This document shows positions 34,963 through 45,839 of a stretch of 55,178 bases of DNA, in pieces. A program made the translations under genes and the position numbers. The DNA is from Bacteroides sp. (GTDB lineage: Bacteria; Bacteroidota; Bacteroidia; Bacteroidales; Muribaculaceae), in NCBI GenBank assembly GCA_014802265.1, contig JAAVCP010000020.1, positions 1,039 through 56,216 of the forward strand. Reading direction: 5' to 3'. Below the pieces are notes generated by a model that had not been told where the DNA came from, searched no databases, and was given only the letters and a program-made list of their open reading frames with translations. Positions within the stretch are counted from its first letter, which is position 1; each line of letters begins with the position of its first letter.

Positions 34963-37290
34963 CTATTTTTTTGTTTTACGAGTAGACTTCTTCGGTGCTG
35001 CGTCTTGAGCCTCCATAAGTTTCCTTGCCTCATCGAGAGTCAAGGAAGCGGCATCTGTAGTCTTTGGTATCTTATAATTCACTGCTTTTTTGGCACCCTC
35101 CGGTTTATATGCCAAATATGGACCGAATCTTCCATTAAGCACTTCCAAACCAGGCATCTCATCAAAAGTCTTTATCAGCTTGTTTGCCTCCGCCTCACGC
35201 TTGGCATTAATCAACTCAATAGCCTCATTAAGAGTGATCCCCTGTGGGGTAAAAGTTTTGGGAATAGACACAAACAGCTTTCCAAACTTCAGATATGGAC
35301 CGAAACGCCCGATAGCGGCAGTTATAGTTTCCCCATCATACTCACCTACGGTACGTGGAAGATCAAACAGTTTCAACGCTTCCTCAAGAGTTATGGTGGC
35401 TACACTCTGGTCAGCCAACAAACTCGCAAACAATGGCTTCTCCTCATCAGCGGCATCACCAATCTGTACCACAGGGCCAAATCTTCCGATCTTGACTGAC
35501 ACCGGCTTCCCATTCTCAGGGTGAGTCCCGAGAACCCTCTCTCCTACTTTGCGCTCCATTCGCATGGAGTTGATCTTCTCAATCTCCGGGTGGAAATCAC
35601 CATAGAAATCAGAAATCTCATTGCTCCAGCCGAGTTTTCCTTCAGCGATATCGTCAAACTTCTCTTCCACCTTGGCTGTGAAATTATAATCAAGAATATC
35701 AGGAAAAAATTCAGTCAAGAATGTGTTGACCACCATACCTACATCAGTAGGCACAAGACGCCCCTTCTCACTGCCCGTATTCTCTGATTGAATTTTCTTA
35801 GAGACCTTCCCCTTCTTAAGAGTCAAGACATCAAAGTCACGCTTCTGTCCATCTTTTTCACCACGCTTCACATAGTCGCGTGCTTGAATGGTGGAGATAG
35901 TCGGTGCATACGTTGATGGACGCCCGATTCCGAGATCTTCCATCTTCTTCACAAGGGTAGCCTCAGTGTAGCGTGCCGGAGCTTGTGAGAAGCGTTGTGT
36001 GGCAGTTATCTCGTCAGCTACAAGCATGTCTCCAACTTCCATTACCGGGAGTTCGGTAAACTCCTTCTCCATGGCATTCTCAGTCTTCCACACACTCAGA
36101 AATCCATCGAATTTCACTACTTCACCTTCAGCCTTGAATATTTCCGGAGAAGTGGACACTGATATATCCACATTTGTTTTCTCAATCTCAGCATCAGCCA
36201 TCTGAGAAGCCACCGTACGACGCCAAATAAGGTCATATAGCTTCTGTTCCTGCGGAGTGCCGTCAATAGTACGATTGGATATATAAGTAGGTCTGATAGC
36301 CTCATGAGCCTCCTGAGCACCTTTTGAATTGGTATGGTAGTAGCGCACTTTCAAATATCTTTCACCAAGCAATCCTTTCACCTTGTCGGCAATATCATGC
36401 AAGGCAAGGTCAGAAAGATTAGTAGAGTCAGTTCGCATATAAGTGATTTTACCCTCCTCATACAATCTCTGCGCAACCATCATTGTCTGATTGACAGAAA
36501 AACCCAATTTACGTGAGCCTTCTTGTTGTAACGTGGAAGTAGTAAATGGGGGGAAAGGAGAACGTTTCAGCGGTTTTACAGCTACATCACTTACCTTAAA
36601 CTGTGCTTTTGCACACGATTTCAGGAAACTCCTTGCTTCTTCTTCATCACTAAGCCTACGCGAAAGTTCAGCCTTTACCGGTTGTTCGGCATTACTAAAT
36701 GAGAACAAGCCATTGACACGGAAATATGGTTCCGGATTAAAATCCATTATCTCCTTCTCACGCTCGCAGATAAGCCTTACTGCCACACTCTGCACCCTTC
36801 CGGCAGAAAGAGAAGGCTTAATCTTCTTCCAAAGCACAGGGCTTAGCTCAAACCCCACAATTCGGTCGAGCACACGGCGTGCCTGCTGCGCATTCACACG
36901 GTCAATATCAATTGTACGCGGATTTTCGATAGCATTAAGAATAGCGGGCTTGGTTATTTCGTGAAATACGATTCTCTTCGTTGTGGCAGGATCAAGCTTA
37001 AGCACTTCCGCGAGGTGCCAAGCTATTGCTTCCCCCTCACGGTCTTCATCAGAAGCAAGCCATACGGCATCTGCTTCCTTGGCAGCCTTCCGAAGTTTCT
37101 TAACAAGCTCTTTCTTATCGTCAGGAATTTCGTATTCCGGAGTGAATCCATTTTCAATATCAATGCTTAGTCCGTGTTTCTGAAGGTCGCGGATATGCCC
37201 GTAACTCGACATTACAGTGAAGTCTTTGCCGAGGAATTTTTCTATGGTCTTCGCTTTAGCGGGAGATTCGACTATTACCAGATTTTTCAT
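34963..37290 (-). CDS. topA: DNA topoisomerase I
   Basis: Relaxes negative supercoils; type IA. TOPRIM domain at the N-terminus (VIVESPAKAKTIEKFLG, then DEDREGEAIAWHL near 80), the gate domains, and the catalytic Tyr284 in ITYMRTDSTNLS. The C-terminus lacks four-cysteine zinc fingers; it has repeats of the NGRFGPYL type (near 600, 665, 735) as in other Bacteroidota, and ends in a basic tail KKSTRKTKK. 775 residues is the phylum's usual length. Confidence 0.97.
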   Translation of the reverse strand: MKNLVIVESPAKAKTIEKFLGKDFTVMSSYGHIRDLQKHGLSIDIENGFTPEYEIPDDKKELVKKLRKAAKEADAVWLASDEDREGEAIAWHLAEVLKLDPATTKRIVFHEITKPAILNAIENPRTIDIDRVNAQQARRVLDRIVGFELSPVLWKKIKPSLSAGRVQSVAVRLICEREKEIMDFNPEPYFRVNGLFSFSNAEQPVKAELSRRLSDEEEARSFLKSCAKAQFKVSDVAVKPLKRSPFPPFTTSTLQQEGSRKLGFSVNQTMMVAQRLYEEGKITYMRTDSTNLSDLALHDIADKVKGLLGERYLKVRYYHTNSKGAQEAHEAIRPTYISNRTIDGTPQEQKLYDLIWRRTVASQMADAEIEKTNVDISVSTSPEIFKAEGEVVKFDGFLSVWKTENAMEKEFTELPVMEVGDMLVADEITATQRFSQAPARYTEATLVKKMEDLGIGRPSTYAPTISTIQARDYVKRGEKDGQKRDFDVLTLKKGKVSKKIQSENTGSEKGRLVPTDVGMVVNTFLTEFFPDILDYNFTAKVEEKFDDIAEGKLGWSNEISDFYGDFHPEIEKINSMRMERKVGERVLGTHPENGKPVSVKIGRFGPVVQIGDAADEEKPLFASLLADQSVATITLEEALKLFDLPRTVGEYDGETITAAIGRFGPYLKFGKLFVSIPKTFTPQGITLNEAIELINAKREAEANKLIKTFDEMPGLEVLNGRFGPYLAYKPEGAKKAVNYKIPKTTDAASLTLDEARKLMEAQDAAPKKSTRKTKK

Positions 37291-39567
<2,277 letters not shown>

Positions 39568-39593
39568 ACCAAGATTTTATCTTCTCGCGTAAA

Positions 39594-39641
39594 ATAAAAC
39601 AACCGGTAATTGTTTAAATAAACAATTACCGGTTGTTTTAT
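39594..39641. terminator. Perfect 23-bp gyrB terminator hairpin
   Basis: Arms 39594-39616 and 39619-39641 are exact complements (core AACCGGTAATTG) with only AA between, so the working loop is slightly larger. T-rich end on the plus strand. The insertion sequence begins 5 bp beyond. Confidence 0.85.
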
Positions 39642-39646
39642 AATTT

Positions 39647-41052
39647 ACAATACTTCGGTTATTTTTTGAGATTTTGTTAACGGCTCCGAGGAGCCAAGTA
39701 TTTAATCCGTTAAAAATCTGATGTTTAGCATGAAAATTTAATACTAAAAATTTGGTCAAGTCGCTGAATTTCGGTAATTTTATGGTATCTCACCACACAT
39801 AAAACCATGCTGATTTTCGAACTACTTGACCAATATGAGGGCATCTGCCGGAGAGCTTTCTTCGGCTGCGCTACAAAGTTAAACAAAACTTTCAAGATAA
39901 ACATCATCGAGATACTGATTTTAATCATGTGCATACCGCGAAAGATAAATTTTCTTCAGCTCGGGCGTTACGGTCGACGTGGTGAACAGCGATATCGTCA
40001 GACTTTCCGTAAGGATTTCGACTGGCTGTGCTTCAACATGAACCTGGCTGCCGACCGTTTCCAGTATGGCTTGAGGCGACTGGCTATCGCCATCGATCCG
40101 AGCTATATCTCCAAAGCGGGCAAAAAGACAGACCACATAGGTCGGTTCTGGTCAGGCTGCGCCTCGGCTGTGAAGCATGGTCTTGAGATACTTGGTATCG
40201 CCGTGGTCGATGCTGACATAAAGGACGCGATGATGCTCCGTGCCGTGCAGACTCTAAACGCGGCTGAACTTGAAGAAAAGGATATGACTCTCAGTCAGTG
40301 GTATCTTTCTGTATTGAAGAAGTACAGAACTGATTTGCTGAAAATCACTCCATTACTTGTGGCCGATGCCGCTTTCTCCGTGCTGCCGTTTGTCGAGGGA
40401 CTGAAAGAGATTGGATTCTCCCTGATAAGCCGTCTACGTTCCAACGCTGTGCTGTATTATGTCTACCAAGGTCCGAAGACACGTAAGAGGGGGCGGCCTA
40501 AAACCAAAGACGGTAAAATAGACTTCTCCAATCCTGACAAAAGCAGAATGACACAACTTGACATCGCTCCCGAGGATGGCGAAGCATTTGAACTTGTCGC
40601 ATGGTGTAAGTCTCTAAAACAGAAAATACGGTTGGTAATCCATTATCTGCCCGGAGGCGGACACCGACTGTATTTCGCAACCGATACCTCTGTCTGTGGC
40701 AAAGATGTCTATGACATTTACCGGACAAGGTTCCAGATTGAGTTCTGTTTCCGTGACGGACATCAGTTCACGGGACTGCTCGACTGTCAGGCGCGAAAAG
40801 GCTTTGGATTTTGCATACAACGCTTCGCTTGCGGCCGTCAACATAACCAAGGTGCTCAGGAAGCAGACGAAGATGCCTTTTTCTATTGGTCAAATTAAGT
40901 CTCTGATGGTCAACGCTCATTTCATAAAAAGATTTTTTGACCTGAGCGGAATTGATCCGAACAAGACTTTAAATGCTAAACTTATCAAAGAACTCTTTGG
41001 CTTGACGGCTGATGCCGCTTAGCCTATGAATATTTTTTTAACGAACTATTGT
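39647..41052 (+). mobile_element. Insertion sequence of 1406 bp, DDE transposase (IS4-like), with 5-bp target duplication
   Basis: The left end reads ACAATACTTCGGTTA and the reverse complement of the right end ACAATAGTTCGTTAA, an imperfect inverted repeat of about 15 bp. The element is flanked by AATTT on both sides (39642-39646 and 41053-41057), a 5-bp target duplication. It carries one transposase, broken by a frameshift. It sits between the gyrB terminator and the M23 peptidase gene. Confidence 0.85.
39807..41022 (+). pseudogene. DDE transposase, frameshifted
   Basis: The frame from 39807 gives a transposase with the DDE plan: Asp in AIAIDPSYISKAGKKTDHIG, Asp in LLVADAAFSVLPF, and Glu in YRTRFQIEFCFRDGHQ (a YREK-like motif), as in IS4-type elements. 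After DCQARKG near 40796 it runs into unrelated sequence to 40898. The correct continuation (EKALDFAYNASLAAVNITKV to LTADAA, stop 41022) is in the next frame. One extra A in the AAAA at 40796-40799 explains this. The predicted whole product is about 405 residues. The element is likely immobile without a helper, unless this is a sequence error. Confidence 0.8.
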
Positions 41053-41069
41053 AATTTAGGCAAACCAAC

Positions 41070-41876
41070 TTATTTGCTTGCCTGGATATCAGTCGGAGCT
41101 TCCAATTCTTGAAACACGAGCAAGGGATCAATTGCCAGACCATTCTTACGGACTTCAAAATGAAGATGAGGACCCGTAGAATTGCCTGAGTTGCCTCCAA
41201 GGGCTATTTCGTCACCGGCATCTACACTCTGTCCTAAAGTGGCTGTAACGCTGCTCAAATGGGCATAGCGGGTCTCTATGCCACCACTGTGTACAACTAT
41301 AATGAAATGCCCATACCCCCCAGGCTCATAACCGATGCGCCCTACCACCCCCGGTAAGGCTGCCACTACTGCGTCTCCTATTTTAAGAGCTATATCAATC
41401 CCCTTGTGCATACGATGGAACTTCTCCCTATAACCATAGTGGGAAGTTATTTTCCCACGTATCGGATGACAGAAGTCTGAGAGGTCATAAACCGGCAACA
41501 CACCGTCAAAAGTCGACGAGGTATAAGACTTTCCATCAGCCCCCCATTTCCCGGTAGCATAAAAATCTGCTGATTCGTATGCATTAGTCAGGAAATTAAG
41601 AGCACTCAATGAACATAATTCTGTTAGCACGCCATCAATTCCCGAAGTAAATGAGGTTTCCTGCTCCTCTTCATGTTCATGCCAGATTATGACCTTATCA
41701 TGTGGTGTATCTTCAGGCCAAATCACACTGTCATTGGTAACCGTGTTTCCACTGACCGACCTTATCAGACCAGTCAAAAAATTCTCATTATCATTATTAT
41801 GAGCTGAAGCCTCGGCACAAACCGAGGCTCCGACTGAAATGATAGATATTATCTGCAATCTCCTTAAATTCATCAA
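41070..41876 (-). CDS. M23 family peptidoglycan endopeptidase (LytM-like)
   Basis: A 268-residue secreted protein with a signal peptide (ISIISVGASVCAEASA). The LytM domain (about residues 135-255) is intact: zinc ligands in HKGIDIALKIGD (His and Asp) and in GPHLHFEVRKNGL (HLH), with RYAHLSSVTATLG between. It should cut peptide cross-links in the wall. It starts 18 nt after the Wzz-like gene in the same direction, so it is probably in the export operon. Its stop is close to the insertion sequence, which ends 17 bp away. Confidence 0.9.
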   Translation of the reverse strand: MMNLRRLQIISIISVGASVCAEASAHNNDNENFLTGLIRSVSGNTVTNDSVIWPEDTPHDKVIIWHEHEEEQETSFTSGIDGVLTELCSLSALNFLTNAYESADFYATGKWGADGKSYTSSTFDGVLPVYDLSDFCHPIRGKITSHYGYREKFHRMHKGIDIALKIGDAVVAALPGVVGRIGYEPGGYGHFIIVVHSGGIETRYAHLSSVTATLGQSVDAGDEIALGGNSGNSTGPHLHFEVRKNGLAIDPLLVFQELEAPTDIQASK

Positions 41877-41894
41877 AACTGAAAATCAATTACT

Positions 41895-43016
41895 CTACTT
41901 ATTATTGTCGTTTGCAATCTGAGCGGATTTTACCTTATATTCCTCAAGCATTGGAGAAAGGAAAAGAATCCAGGCTGCACAAGCCACAAAGGCAAGGAAC
42001 GTGAATCCGATCAAAATAAGTGCCTTTCTCGGAGCAGAGGGGTTAATTGGCACTGTAGGCGGATTGACAATTGTATAGACAGGAGTAGTTTCCTGCACTT
42101 TTGCCTGATATTTCTGTACCTGCTGGGCAGTCTGATTATATAAGCCAAATGCAAGAGATGCCTCATTCTGAAGTCGTTCACTCACAGTCTGGGCAGAACG
42201 GAAAGCCAGACCTTGATTGCGGTCAAGATAATCAGCATAAGCTTGCTGTGCCTTATAGTAGTCTGCACGTGCCTGCTCATTAAGCGCTTCAGCATAAGCA
42301 AGGTCTTTACGAGCCTTATTGGTACGATAATCAGTAATATACTCACTCAGGTGTGCCACAACGGTGTCTGCGAGTTCTGCTGACACGAGTGGATCCTGCA
42401 TCTTCACGTTAATTGTGATGACATTAGTCTTTTGATCAACGCTTGCAGTGACACGTTCTGTGAGAGTCTTTACAAGTTTATCTTCCTGCTTGGTCAGGCG
42501 GAAATTGTCTATCTTATGGTTAGGATCCTCTTCTTCATCTTTTGAAGTGACAAGACCTATAATCTTACCCGGGAGTCCTAAAATGAAACTCCACCAAGGT
42601 GATTTGGTCTCATCTTCAAGATACTGAGCAACCGTAAACTTCTCACCATCTTTATTAGTTGTTACAACCACGTCAAACAGACTGGTTGCAAATGGCACCG
42701 AACTAACCACATCTGGATAAAGCTGCGGATAAACTGCATCAGCACCGGCTGATGCACCTGTTGAAAGACCTGCCATTGAAGCCAAGGCACCGAGATTACC
42801 GGCACTTGACTTCGAATCTGAAATTTCCGGAGCAAGCTTAACAGTTGTGGTATATTCACGCGGAATGCTGAATGCAATTATCAATCCAAGTATTGCCCCA
42901 CAGACACACCATATTATGATTTTTTTACGCTGTGCCCATAACTTACTCGCAAGCTCAAGAAGATCAATCTCCTTTTCATCACTGTCTTGCTGTCTGAAAT
43001 CCTGTTCTTGCTGCAT
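41895..43016 (-). CDS. Wzz-like polysaccharide chain-length determinant
   Basis: A 373-residue inner membrane protein with the Wzz plan: N-terminal cytoplasmic acidic part (DEKEIDLLELASKLWAQRKK), first membrane segment near 35-53 (IIIWCVCGAILGLIIAFSI), a large periplasmic domain with long helices (EALNEQARADYYKAQQAYAD), the proline-rich PTVPINPSAPRK motif, and the second membrane segment near 333-353. It lacks the Walker kinase domain of Wzc-type proteins. It sets the length of exported polysaccharide with the Wza-like protein 3 nt upstream. Confidence 0.9.
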   Translation of the reverse strand: MQQEQDFRQQDSDEKEIDLLELASKLWAQRKKIIIWCVCGAILGLIIAFSIPREYTTTVKLAPEISDSKSSAGNLGALASMAGLSTGASAGADAVYPQLYPDVVSSVPFATSLFDVVVTTNKDGEKFTVAQYLEDETKSPWWSFILGLPGKIIGLVTSKDEEEDPNHKIDNFRLTKQEDKLVKTLTERVTASVDQKTNVITINVKMQDPLVSAELADTVVAHLSEYITDYRTNKARKDLAYAEALNEQARADYYKAQQAYADYLDRNQGLAFRSAQTVSERLQNEASLAFGLYNQTAQQVQKYQAKVQETTPVYTIVNPPTVPINPSAPRKALILIGFTFLAFVACAAWILFLSPMLEEYKVKSAQIANDNNK

Positions 43017-43019
43017 AAT

Positions 43020-45452
43020 TTACTTCTTGAAGATGTTAGTAATAGTAGCGGCAAGGGCTGCTACAGAAGAGAAGCTGGTGGCGAGAGCCATGACTCTGGT
43101 CCAGTCAGTGCCATCAGAGGCTGGTTTAGAGGGGACAATTATCTGGCTACCCGGCTCAATCGGAGTATTATTTTTCATACGCGCCACGCTGCCATTAGCA
43201 TATACGATAAAGGCTTTTCCTTTTTTGGCACGCTGTCCATATCCACCCGCCTGATCAATATAATATTTGAGCTTCTGACCTGGAACATAGATGACGGTAT
43301 TAGGAAGCATGACATCACCTGAAATCTTAACCGTACTTTGTTCCTCCGGAACAAAAAGCTGATCACCTGCTTTTACAACAAGGTCATAGCTGCTACCCGG
43401 ATACATGAGGGCTTTCTCCAAGTCAATACCTACATTATAAGTACGTGCTACCTCAATCTTACTTAAAGCAATTGAGTCTGAGCCATCGGTAGTTGTATTG
43501 TTTGACATTGCAAGGCGAAGAGTCTCACGTCTTGCCTCATATTCATCCTCAGTAAGTTGCCGCTCAAGATGTGCGCCTTTAACATAGGCTCCCTCAAGAA
43601 TACCACCGGCGCGACGAACTATGTCAGACAATCTCTCGTTACGCTTTTCAAGGGTATATTGTCCTGCGAAAAGCACTTCACCTCCAATTGACATAAATTT
43701 TTGTACTTCATATCCCGGACTCGTGCGCACAGTGACATAGTCGTATGGCTGGAGCACGAAACCTTGGTTATTATTTGCTCCGACAGCAATACCATTTTCA
43801 ATAGACACGGTGTAGATAGAGGCAAGCTTTTGGGTCTCTGTTTCTGAGTCGGGATCAACTACACGACGAGATACGTCTACACGTATGGTGGAGGCACCCT
43901 GGAGAAGACCTCCTGCCTGAAGGATAAGATCCTCCACAGTAGTGTTTTCTGCATAGGGATAAACACCCGGACGCGCTACCTGTCCGGCAATTGTCAAACT
44001 ACCACGGTCTTCAATTTCATGGAGACTGGAAATTACAAGTAAGTCATTACGCTTAAGCTCAACATCAGGCACTTTCCCCTCCATAATGTCTTTTAGGTCA
44101 AGAGCCATAATCTGTAATTGTAGTTCCGGACCCTCACGGTAAAGAAGCACACGGTCAGTGTAAGCATCGTCAGTTAGTCCGTCAGCCTTGCGCACCAAAT
44201 CACCCACTGTTTTGAGATCTCTATTGATTGCAAACATACCGGGACGATAGACAGAGCCTTTAACCTCAACACGATTGGCATAACGGTCAAGAATTGTACC
44301 CACGGTGATTACGTCACCGTCTTTCAAGCGATATGATGCAAACTCTCCTCGGTCAATATTGTAAAGTTCGTTTTCCGTACCTGCCTGGCGAGCAAGACGC
44401 ACCATTCCGGAATAAGCATCACCGGTAAACCCGCCGGCATATTCAAGAAGGGTCTGGATTGACTCATTAGGTTTGATTTCATAATACATCGGACGTTTCA
44501 CGTTTCCATCAATGCTTACAAGTTGCTCATAAGGGGGAACGATTATCACATCACCTTCCTGCAGACGAATATTTCCATCGGTCTTTCCTTTGAAAAGATA
44601 GTCATAAATATCAACACCTGCAATCTTTTTACCGTTACGAAGCACCTGAATATTACGCAATGTACCTATATCATTTATACCGCCGGCACGATAAAGGGCG
44701 TGGAACACAGATGAGAACGGTGACATACGGAAGGTTCCCGGAGTGTCAACCTCACCCATAATGTCAACCTGAATTGTACGAATCTGTCCCAAAGTGACTT
44801 GAATGTCGGTTTCAGCATCGTCCATTCCGGCATATTTACGGGAGAAAGCACTCTTTATATGTTTATTAGCATCACTGATTGTCATTCCATTAAGATAAAC
44901 CGGACCAATCTGTGAAATCATGATACTTCCTTCCGGAGAAATAGTCTGGCGCAGATGGTCTTCAGATGTACCCCAGATGTCAATTATCACCTCGTCGCCG
45001 GGACCGAGACGGTAGTTCTGAGGAGTGGCAAGATTGTCGCTTGGTTCAAAGGTAAGACCACGTGAATTAAACACACTGTGACCATAAATCTGGCGTGCAG
45101 ATACAGCGCCATCCCATCCCTCATTGAGTTGGCGGTCAATTTCTACCATTTTATCAGAGGCAAGGTCAGTCGTGACATCATGCCTTCTTTCTTCATTAGC
45201 TACATTGGCACCTCTCGCTGATGGGTCCGTAACGTTACCCTCGCTAATTTCACCTCCCTCTATCTGAGCTTTAATTCTCTGAGCCTGTTCGGGGGTGACT
45301 CCTTTTGCAAGTAACTCTTTTCCGATCTGCTGCTCTGATTTTCCGGCAGCCGTCTGCTGTTTGATGTAATCGATCACCTGCTGGTCGGTCAAGGCGAAAG
45401 CCGACAATGTGCAAAACATGAGCAGGGATGCTACAAAGCGCCTAATTTTCAT
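43020..45452 (-). CDS. Wza-like polysaccharide export outer membrane protein (SLBB repeats)
   Basis: Starts at MKIRRFVASLLMFCTLSAFA, a signal peptide without a lipobox; a 17-codon upstream extension is unsupported. After an acidic N-terminal helix pair (LTDQQVIDYIKQQ), a poly-export domain (YRLGPGDEVIIDIWGTSE) leads to about six SLBB-type modules recognisable by the pattern G-x-V-x-x-P-G-x-Y/F ... AGG (GEVDTPGTF, GNVKRPMYY, GSVYRPGMF, GQVARPGVY, GGEVLFAGQY, GDVMLPNTV). Near the C-terminus DWTRVMALATSFSSVAALA suggests a membrane helix. It would form the outer membrane channel for a polysaccharide. 811 residues is long but seen in Bacteroidota. Confidence 0.9.
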   Translation of the reverse strand: MKIRRFVASLLMFCTLSAFALTDQQVIDYIKQQTAAGKSEQQIGKELLAKGVTPEQAQRIKAQIEGGEISEGNVTDPSARGANVANEERRHDVTTDLASDKMVEIDRQLNEGWDGAVSARQIYGHSVFNSRGLTFEPSDNLATPQNYRLGPGDEVIIDIWGTSEDHLRQTISPEGSIMISQIGPVYLNGMTISDANKHIKSAFSRKYAGMDDAETDIQVTLGQIRTIQVDIMGEVDTPGTFRMSPFSSVFHALYRAGGINDIGTLRNIQVLRNGKKIAGVDIYDYLFKGKTDGNIRLQEGDVIIVPPYEQLVSIDGNVKRPMYYEIKPNESIQTLLEYAGGFTGDAYSGMVRLARQAGTENELYNIDRGEFASYRLKDGDVITVGTILDRYANRVEVKGSVYRPGMFAINRDLKTVGDLVRKADGLTDDAYTDRVLLYREGPELQLQIMALDLKDIMEGKVPDVELKRNDLLVISSLHEIEDRGSLTIAGQVARPGVYPYAENTTVEDLILQAGGLLQGASTIRVDVSRRVVDPDSETETQKLASIYTVSIENGIAVGANNNQGFVLQPYDYVTVRTSPGYEVQKFMSIGGEVLFAGQYTLEKRNERLSDIVRRAGGILEGAYVKGAHLERQLTEDEYEARRETLRLAMSNNTTTDGSDSIALSKIEVARTYNVGIDLEKALMYPGSSYDLVVKAGDQLFVPEEQSTVKISGDVMLPNTVIYVPGQKLKYYIDQAGGYGQRAKKGKAFIVYANGSVARMKNNTPIEPGSQIIVPSKPASDGTDWTRVMALATSFSSVAALAATITNIFKK

Positions 45453-45569
45453 ATAAAAGTTGTTAATTACGTAATTATTCCATGTTGTTAAGTAAACAGG
45501 CACAAATTACGAAGTTACTTTATGCCCGGCATAGGCAGGTAATCACGTCTGAATCCTCCTATTCAGGTG

Positions 45570-45601
45570 CAAAGTTAATAAAAAAGAGGGTGTAAACCAA
45601 A
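45570..45601 (-). promoter_or_regulatory. Promoter of the Wza-Wzz-M23 operon
   Basis: Minus strand TTTG (45601-45598), 20 nt, TAACTTTG (45577-45570). Expected start near 45564, giving a leader of about 110 nt. Confidence 0.7.
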
Positions 45602-45632
45602 CAAAAAAATGAGTAATCTTAAAATAGAAAAA

Positions 45633-45650
45633 GGCTGACTCACGTCAGCC
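45633..45650. terminator. Small hairpin, possible terminator of the AsmA-aroB transcript
   Basis: 7-bp GC-rich arms with a 4-nt loop; on the minus strand it is followed by TTTTTCTATTTT, as a terminator would be. It lies about 190 nt after the aroB stop. Confidence 0.55.
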
Positions 45651-45839
45651 ATGTTTCCTTCAATTAAAACAACAATAACAACTTTTTCAGAACGCTTATA
45701 GCAGTATATCTTTTCAACCTCGTATGAGATTTTTTACTCTGTTTTTATCTTGTGAATAGCTTTATCAGCCCTTTCACGTTATTATAACATCACAACTATT
45801 GGAATGGTTTGCTCCAAGCAAATATTTTTTCATTTTTTA

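Larger units (their letters stand above)
45453..45839. other. 387-bp intergenic region upstream of the Wza-like gene
   Basis: Holds the Wza promoter (45570-45601) and a small hairpin (45633-45650, arms GGCTGAC and GTCAGCC, loop TCAC) lying about 190 nt past the aroB stop. Nothing else recognisable; AT-rich. Confidence 0.5.

Noticed and set aside
40796..40800. Programmed frameshifting in the transposase A-run
   Set aside because: The shift needed is +1, while IS elements mostly use -1 slippage on A6G or A4G runs with the fused product longer in the -1 frame; here an extra A explains it more simply.
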